Source: Streptomyces sp. NBC_00190 (lineage in GTDB: Bacteria; Actinomycetota; Actinomycetes; Streptomycetales; Streptomycetaceae). From it: DNA of 64,000 nucleotides. Every line of letters starts with the position of its first letter. Within the stretch, counting starts at the first letter, position 1. The notes under the pieces were generated by a model. That model saw nothing but the letters and a program-made list of their open reading frames with translations. It searched no databases and was not told where the DNA came from. A program made the translations under genes and the position numbers. This document shows positions 26,633 through 37,246 of this stretch, piece by piece. Location: positions 6,820,001 through 6,884,000 of the forward strand of contig NZ_CP108131.1 of assembly GCF_036203305.1 (NCBI RefSeq), given 5' to 3'.

Positions 26633-26752
26633 GGCGCTCTCCTGCGGGGGATACGGGAGAGCGCCGTCGCCGACTCCGGCAGTCTCGCCGGACCGACCTG
26701 AGGATTTGATGAGGAGCCCTTGCCTCACAGGCCGTGATCGGAGCCCTGGGGG

Positions 26753-27853
26753 CTACGGTGTGTGCTTCATCCGGTCGACGATCGCGCGGGTCATGACGGC
26801 GCGGGTGAACACGACGGTGCCGGGCTTGATCAGGCCCTGCTCGCCGGCGCTGCCCTCCACCTGGACGGTGCGCTCGCCGAGGAACGCGAGGGTCTCCTTG
26901 TCGAAGATCCATTCGGTGCGCTGGCCGGAGGTCTCGTCCAGACGGGCCACCGCGACCCCGTGCCGGCCGGCGGCGTCGACCGCGTCGTCCACCGTGACCA
27001 CACCGGGGATCTTCGCCGCGGCCTTGTAGAGCGCCGCAGCGAGGCCGGCCGGCGGGTAGCTCTCGCCCAGCAGGTCGCCGATCGTGGTGAACGCCTCCTG
27101 GTCGGGGCCCCTGCCGTGGCCCCTGGTCTCCTCGTAGATCTTCCGCAGCAGCACGTCGGGGTCGGTGGGCAGCCCGGCGAGGTAGTCGTAGGTGGGTGCG
27201 TTGAGGTACGGCGTCGGCTTCCGGCCCGTCTCGGTGTTCCCCTCCAGGGTGATGCCGTCGGGACCGGTGTTGCCGGGCTCTATCAGCCAGCCCTTGCGTC
27301 CGTCGGGGGAGTTCCAGCTGTGCCGCATGTGCAGTTGTTCGCTGACCAGGGTGCTCTTGCCGTGGTCGGTCCTCACGTACGAGGTGGCGGTCTTCGTGCC
27401 GATGTAGATGAACTGGTTCCCGCGCACCGCCGGGCCCGAGACGTCGGCGGCAGCCAGGGAGATGCGGTCCAGGAGCCCCGTCGCACCGGCCGGGTCGGCG
27501 GCGCCGATCCGGGTGGTCAGCACCGGGCCCGTGGCGACCCCGGAGCCGGATCCGTCGTTCGTGACGCCCAGGTCCGCGAGGACGTGGACGCCGGCCGCGA
27601 TCGTGCCGGCCAGGACGCAGGCCGCCACGGGCAGGAGGATCGCGCGGCGCAGGAACGGGTTGCGGGGCTTCCCGGTGCGGACGGGCCGGGCGGTGGCGGA
27701 GCCGGTGGCGCGGAGGTCGTCGTGGATCTGGGTCATGAGGCGCTCCCTGTGGAACTGGTGGCGGCCCGCGGGCAGTTCCCGCTCCGTGAACGGCAGGAGG
27801 TGCTCGGTCTCCTCCCGGTCGGCCGGGTGGGGCTGGGAAAGGTCGGCGTTCAT
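26753..27853 (-). CDS. CU044_5270-like membrane protein, partner of the ECF sigma gene
   Basis: 366 aa from ATG 27853 (AGGAAGGA upstream), sharing one base with the sigma factor stop. A cytoplasmic N-terminus of about 75 residues precedes a single membrane helix (about 75-97, ILLPVAACVLAGTIAAGVHVLA), with a ~270-residue extracytoplasmic part. It resembles the actinobacterial CU044_5270 family, usually encoded after ECF sigma genes. By position it could be the anti-sigma or signal-sensing partner, but no zinc-binding anti-sigma HxxxCxxC motif is present. Function unproven. Confidence 0.75.
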   Translation of the reverse strand: MNADLSQPHPADREETEHLLPFTERELPAGRHQFHRERLMTQIHDDLRATGSATARPVRTGKPRNPFLRRAILLPVAACVLAGTIAAGVHVLADLGVTNDGSGSGVATGPVLTTRIGAADPAGATGLLDRISLAAADVSGPAVRGNQFIYIGTKTATSYVRTDHGKSTLVSEQLHMRHSWNSPDGRKGWLIEPGNTGPDGITLEGNTETGRKPTPYLNAPTYDYLAGLPTDPDVLLRKIYEETRGHGRGPDQEAFTTIGDLLGESYPPAGLAAALYKAAAKIPGVVTVDDAVDAAGRHGVAVARLDETSGQRTEWIFDKETLAFLGERTVQVEGSAGEQGLIKPGTVVFTRAVMTRAIVDRMKHTP

Positions 27854-28473
27854 CAGATTCCTTCCTGCGCGGACCGGACCGCGTCCGTGCGGTCGCCATA
27901 TGTCTGTCGCGGGCGACCGGCGGGTTCCCGTCTGTTCTTCTTCAGTTCCGCGTCGGCGAGTGCGCGCAGCTTCGTACGGGCCCGGGACAGCCGGGAGCGG
28001 ACGGTCCCGACCGGGATCCCGAGGGCCTGGGCGGCGTCGGCGTACTCCAGGCCCTCCCACAGGCACAGGAGGAGGACTTCGCGCTCGGGCCGCCGCAGCG
28101 CGCTCAGCTGCGCCAGCGTGACCGCGATGCGCCGCCGGTCGTCGAGCCGGCCGGCCACCTCGTCGGCGTGGTCGGGCACGGATGCCGCGGCCGCCGCGGC
28201 GGCCGCTGCTGCGGCCCGGTAACGCCGGTTGCCGCGGCAGTGGTTGCGGGCGAGGTTGGTGGCGACGCCCAGCAGCCACGGCCGCAGTGACCCGCCTTCG
28301 GGATCCACTGTGGCGCGCAGCCGCCACGCCTCCATGAAGGTCGCCGACATGACGTCCTCCGCGACGGCCCAGTCCCCGGTCATCCGGAAGGCATGGTTGT
28401 AGACGGCGCGGGCGTAGCTGTCGAACAGCTCCGCGAAGGCATCAGGATCCCCGGACCGTACCCGGGCTCGCAT
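27853..28473 (-). CDS. ECF-family RNA polymerase sigma factor
   Basis: 206 aa from ATG 28473; GTG 28485 and GTG 28530 are alternatives, AGGAG sits 13 nt before the ATG. Region 2 spans about residues 9-75 (FAELFDSYARAVYNHAFRMTG, VMSATFMEAWR) and region 4 about 115-165 (RRPEREVLLLCLWEGLEYADAAQALGIPVGTVRSRLSRAR, read in pieces). The linker has a long Ala tract. It probably autoregulates with its membrane partner. Target promoters are unknown. Confidence 0.92.
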   Translation of the reverse strand: MRARVRSGDPDAFAELFDSYARAVYNHAFRMTGDWAVAEDVMSATFMEAWRLRATVDPEGGSLRPWLLGVATNLARNHCRGNRRYRAAAAAAAAAAASVPDHADEVAGRLDDRRRIAVTLAQLSALRRPEREVLLLCLWEGLEYADAAQALGIPVGTVRSRLSRARTKLRALADAELKKNRREPAGRPRQTYGDRTDAVRSAQEGI

Positions 28474-28587
28474 ATCTGTGGTCACTCCTGTCGGCTGTCC
28501 GGCATCACGGGGCGGGTTCCCGTGACGCACGTCACTTCGGGCCGCCGCGGATCCGTGGCACCCCGGGCGCCTTGCTCCCGGCGTCGG

Positions 28588-29634
28588 TCAGGGGGTCTCG
28601 ACCGGGCGGCCCGCCTGGAGTTCCAGGGGGGCCGTGGCGGTGGTACGGGCGGCGAGGCCGGCCTTGATGCGGCGGCGCAGCGAGGGTTTGACCAGCCCCC
28701 GGAGTTCGGCCCGGGCGGCCGTGCGCCATTCGAGGTGCTCGCCGGGGTTGAGCCGGATCCGGGCCAGCGCCGACGAGCCGAGGACGCCGCCGTCGTAGAG
28801 GAAGCGGACGCGGGCCAGACGGCCCGGTTTGTGGGACCAGTCGACGGCCAGCAGACGCCCCGGGGCGAGGTCGAGGCCGATCTCCTCGTGGACCTCGCGC
28901 CGGGCGGCGGCGCGCGGGGTCTCGCCGAGGTCGCTGTCGATGCCGCCGCCGGGCAGCTGCCAGCGGCTGGTGTCGCCGTACGCGGGCCGCACCAGCAGGA
29001 TCGCGCCGTCGGCGTCGGTGAACAGCACGCTCGCCCCCGCCAGCGCCTTCGGGCGGCTGGCGCGGTGGCCCGCGGCGTCGAGCATGCCCGCGTGTTCCAG
29101 GGCGGCCCGGTCTGCCGGGTTGAGGCCGGCCGGGGAACCGGGCTGGGGCACCCCGTCGAGCAGATGCGCCACGGAGCCGGTGTGCAGGGCGGCCAGTCCG
29201 GCGCGCAGCCGGGGCGCGATACGGGCGGGGAGGGCCTCACCGGCCTCCTCCGGCCGGAGCCAGTGGGCCCCGGTGATCTCGCCGTCCGGGAAGGAGAGCA
29301 CGGCGGCCTCGTCCGGCGGCAGCGGACCGACGAGGTGGACGTGCACCACGAGGGAGCGCCCGAGCGGGCCCGGCGGCCGGGAGTCCACCGCGAGCAGCCG
29401 GCCGACGGGCACCGTGAGGCCCAGCTCCTGCTCCAGCTCGCGCGCCAGCCCCGCCTCCGGCGTCTCGGTGTCCTCCACCGTGCCGCCCGGCAGTTCCAGA
29501 TCCGCCTTGTACGAGGTGGTCAGCACGAGGACCCGCCCGCGCGTGTCCAGGACGATCCCGGTGACGGCCACGAGCGGGGAGGGCTGGGTGGCGTAGTACG
29601 CCCGCACCTCGTCGGGGGAGGGGCGGTGGGGCAC
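28588..29634 (-). CDS. Tandem two-domain Nudix hydrolase
   Basis: 348 aa from GTG 29634 with AGGAG upstream. Domain 1 (about residues 20-150) has the Nudix box GGTVEDTETPEAG then LARELEQELGL, in which one of the two usual adjacent glutamates is Gln. Domain 2 (about 195-325) has GGGIDSDLGETPRAA then ARREVHEEIGL, a box with a loop two residues longer but with all acidic residues. The family hydrolyses nucleoside-diphosphate derivatives. Domain 2 is likely active; domain 1 may be weakened or serve binding. No operon partner. Confidence 0.88.
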   Translation of the reverse strand: MPHRPSPDEVRAYYATQPSPLVAVTGIVLDTRGRVLVLTTSYKADLELPGGTVEDTETPEAGLARELEQELGLTVPVGRLLAVDSRPPGPLGRSLVVHVHLVGPLPPDEAAVLSFPDGEITGAHWLRPEEAGEALPARIAPRLRAGLAALHTGSVAHLLDGVPQPGSPAGLNPADRAALEHAGMLDAAGHRASRPKALAGASVLFTDADGAILLVRPAYGDTSRWQLPGGGIDSDLGETPRAAARREVHEEIGLDLAPGRLLAVDWSHKPGRLARVRFLYDGGVLGSSALARIRLNPGEHLEWRTAARAELRGLVKPSLRRRIKAGLAARTTATAPLELQAGRPVETP

Positions 29635-29708
29635 GGCGGGCTCCTGGGGTCGTGGTCACGGCGGCGTGCGTGCCCTGGCACTATCGCGCACGGCCCGGCA
29701 CGCGGACG

Positions 29709-30332
29709 TCAGGCGCGGGCCAGGAGCAGACCGCCCATCGTGACCATCGTCGCCGCGACCAGGCCGTCCAGCACTCGCCAGGCGGCCGGGCGGGCCAGCA
29801 GGCCGCTGAGCAGCCGGGCTCCGTACCCCAGGGTGCCGAACCAGGTCAGGCTGGCCAGACCGGCCCCGATGCCGAAGGCCCAGCGCAGGTCGCCCCGGTC
29901 GGCGGCGAGGGAGCCGAGGAGCAGGACGGTATCCAGGTAGACGTGCGGGTTGAGCCAGGTCATGGCCAGGCAGGTCAGTACGGCCCGGCGGCCGGACCCG
30001 GCGGTGGCCCCCTCCGTGCTGAGCGCGGCGCCCGGGTCGGGCCGCAGCACCCGGCGGGCCGCGAGGACCCCGTAGCAGATCAGGAACCCGCCCCCGGCCA
30101 GCCCGACCACGGTCAGGGCGGCGGGCCAGGCGGTGACGAACGCGCCGACGCCGGCCACGCCGAGGGCGATCAGGAGCGCGTCGGACACGGCGCAGATGGC
30201 GACCACGGCGAGGACCGCGTGGCGGCGCGCGCCCTGGCGCAGGACGAAGGCGTTCTGGGCGCCGATGGCGACGATGAGGGAGAGTCCGGTGCCGAAGCCG
30301 GCGAGGGCCGCCGTGATGATGCCGTGTGTCAT
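29709..30332 (-). CDS. LysE/ArgO-family basic amino acid exporter
   Basis: 207 aa from ATG 30332. The N-terminal signature GFGTGLSLIVAIGAQNAFVLRQG (about residues 13-35) and WLNPHVYLDTVLLLGS (about 123-138) are diagnostic of LysE/ArgO. Six hydrophobic segments are visible. Role: efflux of lysine/arginine under overload. It is divergent from a LysG/ArgP-type activator gene with a shared 69-nt promoter region, the usual arrangement. Confidence 0.92.
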   Translation of the reverse strand: MTHGIITAALAGFGTGLSLIVAIGAQNAFVLRQGARRHAVLAVVAICAVSDALLIALGVAGVGAFVTAWPAALTVVGLAGGGFLICYGVLAARRVLRPDPGAALSTEGATAGSGRRAVLTCLAMTWLNPHVYLDTVLLLGSLAADRGDLRWAFGIGAGLASLTWFGTLGYGARLLSGLLARPAAWRVLDGLVAATMVTMGGLLLARA

Positions 30333-30360
30333 GCCCTCGACCGTAGGCAAGCGTTCCGGT

Positions 30361-30373
30361 TTAGTACAGCTAA
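30361..30373. promoter_or_regulatory. LysR-type operator between lysE and lysG
   Basis: TTAGTACAGCTAA has a TTAG-N5-CTAA dyad that fits the T-N11-A LysR box, and sits in the middle of the divergent intergenic region. A possible -10, TACCAT (30385-30390), lies only 8 nt before GTG 30399, so the regulator message may be leaderless. Confidence 0.5.
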
Positions 30374-30401
30374 GGATTTTTACGTACCATTAGCGCTCGT
30401 G

Positions 30402-31319
30402 ATGGATGAGCTTCCTCTCGACCAGGTACGGACGCTGCTGGCGGCGGTGGACGAAGGAACCTTCGACGCCGCGGCGGCCGTCCTGCACGTGACCCCGTCC
30501 GCGGTCAGCCAGCGGGTCAAGGCACTGGAGCAGCGGACCGGGCGGGTGCTGCTGATGCGGACGAAGCCGGTGCGGGCGACGGAATCCGGGGAGGTGGTGG
30601 TCCGCTTCGCCCGGCAGCTGGCCCGGCTGGAGCGCGACGCGCGGGCTGAGCTGGGGATGGCCGAAGGGTCGGGACCGGTGCGGCTACCGATCGCGGTGAA
30701 CGCGGACTCCCTCGCCATCTGGTTCCTGACGGCGATGGCGCGGGTGGAGCAGGATCCGCCCGTCTGCATCGAACTGCACCGCGAGGACGAGTCCCACACG
30801 ACGGCGCTGCTGCGGGAGGGCCAGGTGATGGCGGCGGTGACCTCCGCGCCGGATCCGGTCGCGGGGTGCAGCGTACGGATGCTGGGCCTGGCGCGGTACC
30901 TGCCGGTGGCGAGTCCGGATTTCGCGGCAGGCCACCTGGCGGGCGCGCCGGCCCAGGACCTGAGGCGGGCGCCGGTGATCGTCTTCGACCGGAAGGACGA
31001 GCTCCAGGACCGCTTCGTGCGGTCGCTGACCGGGGACGCGGCGAGCGGTGCGGGGCCGGTGCGGCACTCCGTACCGACGTCGGAGGGATACCGCGACGCG
31101 GTGGTCGCGGGGCTGGGGTGGGGGATGGTTCCGGAGCAGCAGGCGAGGCCGTTGGTACGGACGGGGGAGCTGGTGCTGCTGGCGCCGCGGCGGCCGTTGG
31201 ACGTGCCGCTGTACTGGCAGCAGTGGAAGCTGGATTCGCCGGCCCTGTCCATGGTGGCGCGGGTGGTCGCGGAGGCGGCCGGGCAGGCGCTCCGCAGACC
31301 CTCGCGGACGACCCCCTGA
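30402..31319 (+). CDS. lysG: LysR-family regulator ArgP/LysG
   Basis: 305 aa from ATG 30402, with GTG 30399 one codon earlier as alternative. The N-terminal winged helix-turn-helix LAAVDEGTFDAAAAVLHVTPSAVSQRVKALEQ (in two pieces, about residues 12-43) is typical of the ArgP/LysG subgroup, and the ligand domain contains GLGWGMVPEQQA. Known role: activates the divergent lysE exporter when lysine or arginine accumulates. The name is given by the lysE pairing. Confidence 0.88.
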   Translation: MDELPLDQVRTLLAAVDEGTFDAAAAVLHVTPSAVSQRVKALEQRTGRVLLMRTKPVRATESGEVVVRFARQLARLERDARAELGMAEGSGPVRLPIAVNADSLAIWFLTAMARVEQDPPVCIELHREDESHTTALLREGQVMAAVTSAPDPVAGCSVRMLGLARYLPVASPDFAAGHLAGAPAQDLRRAPVIVFDRKDELQDRFVRSLTGDAASGAGPVRHSVPTSEGYRDAVVAGLGWGMVPEQQARPLVRTGELVLLAPRRPLDVPLYWQQWKLDSPALSMVARVVAEAAGQALRRPSRTTP

Positions 31320-31447
31320 GGAGGCCGACCTGCGGGAACGTGACGCGCTCCGCTCCGATGGCCTCGGTTCGCGCGGCATGGTCGCAGCCCAGGTGGCGTC
31401 CCGGGTGATGGCAGACTGGCCGCTGATCAGCCGAAGAGGAGCACGCG

Positions 31448-32536
31448 TTGTCCATGTTCAGCAACCTCCGCCGGGTCGTCCGCCGCGGTTACCGGCGGGC
31501 CGTCGACCTCAGCCACCCGGCCCGCTCCCCGCTCGGCAGTGCCGTGGTCAACTGCGTCGTCTACCAGGACGGCGTACGCCAGGAGGGCTGCGCGGAGGCC
31601 GAGGAGGCGCTGCGCAGGGTCCGCAAGACGGGCGACGGCTTCGTCTGGATCGGCCTGCACGAACCGGACCAGTCGGAACTCGCCGGGCTCGCCGAGCTGT
31701 TCGGCCTGCACCCGCTCGCCGTCGAGGACGCCGTGCACGCGCACCAGCGCCCCAAGGTGGAGCGGTACGACGACACGCTGTTCTCCGTCTTCAAGACCGT
31801 GCGCTACGTCGATCACGACGAGCTGACCGCCACCAGCGAGGTGGTGGAGACCGGCGAGCTGATGGCCTTCACCGGCGAGGACTTCGTCATCACCATCCGG
31901 CACGGCGGAAGCGGCACCCTCGGCCCGGTCCGCGAGGCGCTGGAAGCCGCCCCGGCGCAGCTGGCCAAGGGGCCGGCGGCCGTTCTGCACGCCATGGCCG
32001 ACCACGTGGTCGACGACTACGTGGCCGTGACGGACGCGGTGCAGAACGACATAGACGCCGTCGAGACCGCGGTGTTCAGCCCGGAAGGCGGGCGCGGCGA
32101 CGCCGGCCGGATCTACCAGCTCAAGCGCGAACTCCTGGAGCTGCGGCGGGCGGTGGCGCCGCTGAGCCGCCCGCTGGAGCAGCTGGCCACCCAGCCGATA
32201 CCGGTCATCCCGCCGGAGGCCCGCGCGTACTTCCGGAACGTGGCCGACCACCTGAGCCGGGCCACCGAGCAGATCGGCGCCTACGACAACCTGCTCGACT
32301 CGATCCTGCAGGCGCACCTGGCACAGGTGACCGTCGCGCAGAACGAGGACATGCGCAAGATCACGGCGTGGGCGGCCATCGTCGCCGTACCGACGATGGT
32401 GTGCGGCGTCTACGGCATGAACTTCGACCACATGCCCGAGCTGCACTGGCAGTACGGGTACCCGGTGGTCCTCGTCCTCATGGCGGTCGCCTGCTTCGTC
32501 ATCCACCGCGGCTTCCGGCGCAACGGCTGGCTCTGA
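31448..32536 (+). CDS. corA: CorA-family magnesium/cobalt channel
   Basis: 362 aa from TTG 31448 (AGAGGAG about 8 nt upstream); ATG 31454 is an equally simple start. A large cytoplasmic N-terminal domain is followed by two C-terminal helices with the selectivity motif YGMNFDHMPE (about residues 326-335) between them and a basic end (RGFRRNGWL). It pentamerises in the membrane to import Mg2+. Family assignment is secure; ion preference is not shown. Confidence 0.94.
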   Translation: MSMFSNLRRVVRRGYRRAVDLSHPARSPLGSAVVNCVVYQDGVRQEGCAEAEEALRRVRKTGDGFVWIGLHEPDQSELAGLAELFGLHPLAVEDAVHAHQRPKVERYDDTLFSVFKTVRYVDHDELTATSEVVETGELMAFTGEDFVITIRHGGSGTLGPVREALEAAPAQLAKGPAAVLHAMADHVVDDYVAVTDAVQNDIDAVETAVFSPEGGRGDAGRIYQLKRELLELRRAVAPLSRPLEQLATQPIPVIPPEARAYFRNVADHLSRATEQIGAYDNLLDSILQAHLAQVTVAQNEDMRKITAWAAIVAVPTMVCGVYGMNFDHMPELHWQYGYPVVLVLMAVACFVIHRGFRRNGWL

Positions 32537-32623
32537 CCCTCGCGAAAATCCCGGTGAGGGCGGCCGATGCCGCCGGTAGGGTCCGCCTGTCACTGATGAT
32601 CACGGGGAACGGGCGGTTCGGAC

Positions 32624-33226
32624 ATGGAACGGACGGCGACGGAGCCGGTCGGCGGCGCACTGGCCGGTGAGCGCGTGCGGCTGGAGCCGCTCGCGCACCG
32701 GCATCACGACGGAATCTGCGAGGCGATACGCGACGGGAGCCTCTGGGAGCTCCCGGTGACGACCGTCCCGCACCCGCGGGACGTGCCCGCCTTCATCGAG
32801 GACGCGCTGGCGGAGCGTGAGGCGGGCACGCAGATCACGTACGCGACGGTCGACCGCGCGACCGGCAGGGTCGCGGGCTCCACGCGGCTCATGATGATCA
32901 ACCCCCCGCACCGGCGGCTGGAGATCGGATACACGTTCCTCGGCGCGTCCTGGCAGGGGACGGGGCTGAACACCGAGGCCAAGCTGCTCATGCTCACCCA
33001 CGCCTTCGAGGTGATGGGCATGCACCGCGTCGAGCTCCTGACCGATGTGCGCAACAGCCGGTCGCGGGCGGCGATCGCACGGCTGGGGGCCACGCACGAG
33101 GGAGTGCTGCGCCACCACATGGTGATGCGCGACGGATGGATCCGCGACACCGCCGTGTACAGCATCACGCGCCCCGAATGGCCGGACGCCAAACGCTCGC
33201 TCCAGGCCCGCGTGTACGGGTCTTGA
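32624..33226 (+). CDS. GNAT-family N-acetyltransferase (RimJ/RimL-like)
   Basis: 200 aa from ATG 32624. GERVRLEPLAHRH opens the RimJ/RimL fold (about residues 14-26). LEIGYTFLGASWQGTGLNTEAKLLML (in pieces, about 103-128) is motif A for acetyl-CoA, with Q-G-T-G-L, and NSRSRAAIARLGATHEGVLRHHM follows as motif B. It acetylates a protein N-terminus, amino acid or small amine; the target is unknown. It is transcribed alone upstream of the chitosanase. Confidence 0.88.
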   Translation: MERTATEPVGGALAGERVRLEPLAHRHHDGICEAIRDGSLWELPVTTVPHPRDVPAFIEDALAEREAGTQITYATVDRATGRVAGSTRLMMINPPHRRLEIGYTFLGASWQGTGLNTEAKLLMLTHAFEVMGMHRVELLTDVRNSRSRAAIARLGATHEGVLRHHMVMRDGWIRDTAVYSITRPEWPDAKRSLQARVYGS

Positions 33227-33243
33227 GGATTCCCAAACGCTGG

Positions 33244-33258
33244 TAGTAAAGTTTCCTA
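33244..33258. promoter_or_regulatory. AGTAAAGTTTCCT-type palindromic operator before the chitosanase gene
   Basis: TAGTAAAGTTTCCTA is an imperfect palindrome centred on 33251, 39 nt before the chitosanase start. Streptomyces chitosanase genes are known to carry AAAGTTT-centred operators for a ROK-family repressor (CsnR). The match is by recollection of that motif type. Confidence 0.6.
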
Positions 33259-33296
33259 ACCAACCAAGGAAGCCTCAACTACCCCACGGAGCCCTT

Positions 33297-34139
33297 GTGT
33301 TCGTCCCCCACCGCAAGACCCTGGTCATCGGCGCCCTGATCGGCAGTGCGCTCCTCGCCGTACCGGTCGCGGCCCACGCCACGGCCGCCGACGCCGGTGC
33401 CGCCTCCACGAAGGTGACCGCGGCGGCCGCCGTCGGTCTCGACGATCCGGCGAAGAAGGAAATCGCCATGCAGATCGTCTCCAGCGCCGAGAACTCCTCG
33501 CTGGACTGGAAGGCGCAGTACAAGTACATCGAGGACATAGACGACGAGCGCGGCTACACGGCCGGCATCATCGGCTTCTGTTCCGGCACCGGGGACATGC
33601 TCGACCTCGTCGAGTACTACACCCAGGTCAAGCCGGGCAACATCCTCGCGAAGTACCTCCCCGCCCTGCGCAAGGTCGACGGCACCGACTCGCACGCCGG
33701 TCTCGACCCCAACTTCACCAAGGACTGGGCGAAGGCGGCCCAGGACGCCGAGTTCAGGAAGGCTCAGGACCACGAGCGGGACCGGGTCTACTTCAACCCG
33801 GCGGTCAAGCAGGGCAAGTCCGACGGGGTCGGCACCCTCGGCCAGTTCATGTACTACGACGCCATCGTCATGCACGGCGACGGCGGCGACTCCACCAGCT
33901 TCCGCAACATCCGCAAGCGCGCGCTGTCCAAGGCCAAGCCCCCGGCCCAGGGCGGCAACGAGACCACGTGGCTGAACGCCTTCCTCGACGCCCGTGTCTG
34001 GGCGATGAAGCAGGAGGAGGCGCACAGCGACACCAGCCGCGTCGACACCGCGCAGCGGGTCTTCCTGAAGAAGGGCAACCTGAACCTCAACACCCCCCTC
34101 GACTGGAAGGTCTACGGCGACTCCTTCCACATCGGCTGA
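33297..34139 (+). CDS. Secreted chitosanase, GH46 family
   Basis: 280 aa from GTG 33297 with AAGGAAG upstream. A Sec signal peptide covers about residues 1-31. The mature enzyme has the GH46 catalytic pair: the Glu in VSSAENSSLDW (about 65) and the Asp in the DIDDERGYTAGIIGFCSGTGD stretch (about residues 81-83). Length and order match Streptomyces N174-type CsnA. Reaction: endo-hydrolysis of beta-1,4-glucosamine polymers outside the cell. The upstream palindrome suggests repression relieved by chitosan oligomers. A GC hairpin follows. Confidence 0.96.
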   Translation: MFVPHRKTLVIGALIGSALLAVPVAAHATAADAGAASTKVTAAAAVGLDDPAKKEIAMQIVSSAENSSLDWKAQYKYIEDIDDERGYTAGIIGFCSGTGDMLDLVEYYTQVKPGNILAKYLPALRKVDGTDSHAGLDPNFTKDWAKAAQDAEFRKAQDHERDRVYFNPAVKQGKSDGVGTLGQFMYYDAIVMHGDGGDSTSFRNIRKRALSKAKPPAQGGNETTWLNAFLDARVWAMKQEEAHSDTSRVDTAQRVFLKKGNLNLNTPLDWKVYGDSFHIG

Positions 34140-34148
34140 CGCAACGTG

Positions 34149-34178
34149 CGGCCGGGGCCCGGGTCCGGGTCCCGGCCG
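34149..34178 (+). terminator. Terminator after chitosanase
   Basis: CGGCCGGG 34149-34156 and CCCGGCCG 34171-34178, 8-bp core stem, 14-nt loop that can add further GC pairs. Confidence 0.65.
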
Positions 34179-34301
34179 CGGCGCCGCGCGGCCGATCGGG
34201 CGATGCGGGAAGTGACCTTGACCCGCCAGTAACAGGGGCATAAATTCTGCCCCGGCTTGATCCAGCAGGACGGGCCCACCATCCGTCCTCTGGGGGGACT
34301 C

Positions 34302-34655
34302 GTGCACTACTACACCGACGTGCTGAAGAAGTACGCCGTCTTCTCCGGTCGCGCCCGCCGCCAGGAATTCTGGATGTTCGTCCTGTGCAACCTCGTGGTC
34401 GACGTCGTCCTCGTGACCCTGGACGTCGTCCTCGGCACGAGCGGCATCATCGACGGGGTCTACACCCTGGCGGTCCTCCTGCCGTGGGTCGGCCTCACCG
34501 TGCGCCGGCTGCACGACACCGGCCGGTCCGGCTGGTGGTACCTGCTCGTCCTGATCCCCCTCCTCGGCTGGATCTGGCTCATCGTCCTCATGGCCACCGA
34601 GGGCGAGGCCGGGCCGAACAAGTACGGCCCGAGCCCCAAGGCGATCCACGCCTGA
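34302..34655 (+). CDS. DUF805 membrane protein
   Basis: 117 aa from GTG 34302 (GGGGGG 6 nt upstream), where the family begins: HYYTDVLKKYAVFSGRARR then QEFWMF. Four hydrophobic segments, with the conserved TVRRLHDTGRSGWWYLLVLIP stretch (read as RRLHDTGRSGWW) between helices 2 and 3. DUF805 proteins are small inner-membrane proteins of unknown function (YhaH/YhaI-like). A longer in-frame start at 34257 has no site and lacks homology. Confidence 0.88.
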   Translation: MHYYTDVLKKYAVFSGRARRQEFWMFVLCNLVVDVVLVTLDVVLGTSGIIDGVYTLAVLLPWVGLTVRRLHDTGRSGWWYLLVLIPLLGWIWLIVLMATEGEAGPNKYGPSPKAIHA

Positions 34656-34680
34656 CCGGCCCGAGCACGCGCACACCCGG

Positions 34681-34715
34681 GCGCCGCCGCCGACGGAACA
34701 CGTCGGCGGCGGCGC
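34681..34715 (+). terminator. Perfect 15-bp hairpin terminator
   Basis: GCGCCGCCGCCGACG 34681-34695, loop GAACA, CGTCGGCGGCGGCGC 34701-34715, followed by TCTC. It separates DUF805 from the isocitrate dehydrogenase gene. Confidence 0.85.
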
Positions 34716-34792
34716 TCTCGCGTGACGGGCGTGACGCGCGTCTCCCGGGGCTCGGGGCAGGGGGCTGTCCGGACCGGCCCGATCACGAGATA

Positions 34793-37069
<2,277 letters not shown>

Positions 37070-37092
37070 CACCTGAGTCGTACGCGTGATGC

Positions 37093-37128
37093 TCCGCCCC
37101 GGCCGGCCTCGTGCCCGGCCGGGGCGGA
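37093..37128 (+). terminator. Terminator after icd
   Basis: TCCGCCCCGGCCGG 37093-37106 pairs perfectly with CCGGCCGGGGCGGA 37115-37128, 8-nt loop. Confidence 0.85.
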
Positions 37129-37246
37129 CCCGTCTCCGTACCCGGCCGCGATCCCCCGCCGGCCATGCGAGAACATCCCGGGACTCGGTGGCCGAGGGGC
37201 GGGCCCTGCGCTAACGTTCGCTGGTCGGTGACCTTCGGGGGGTTCT

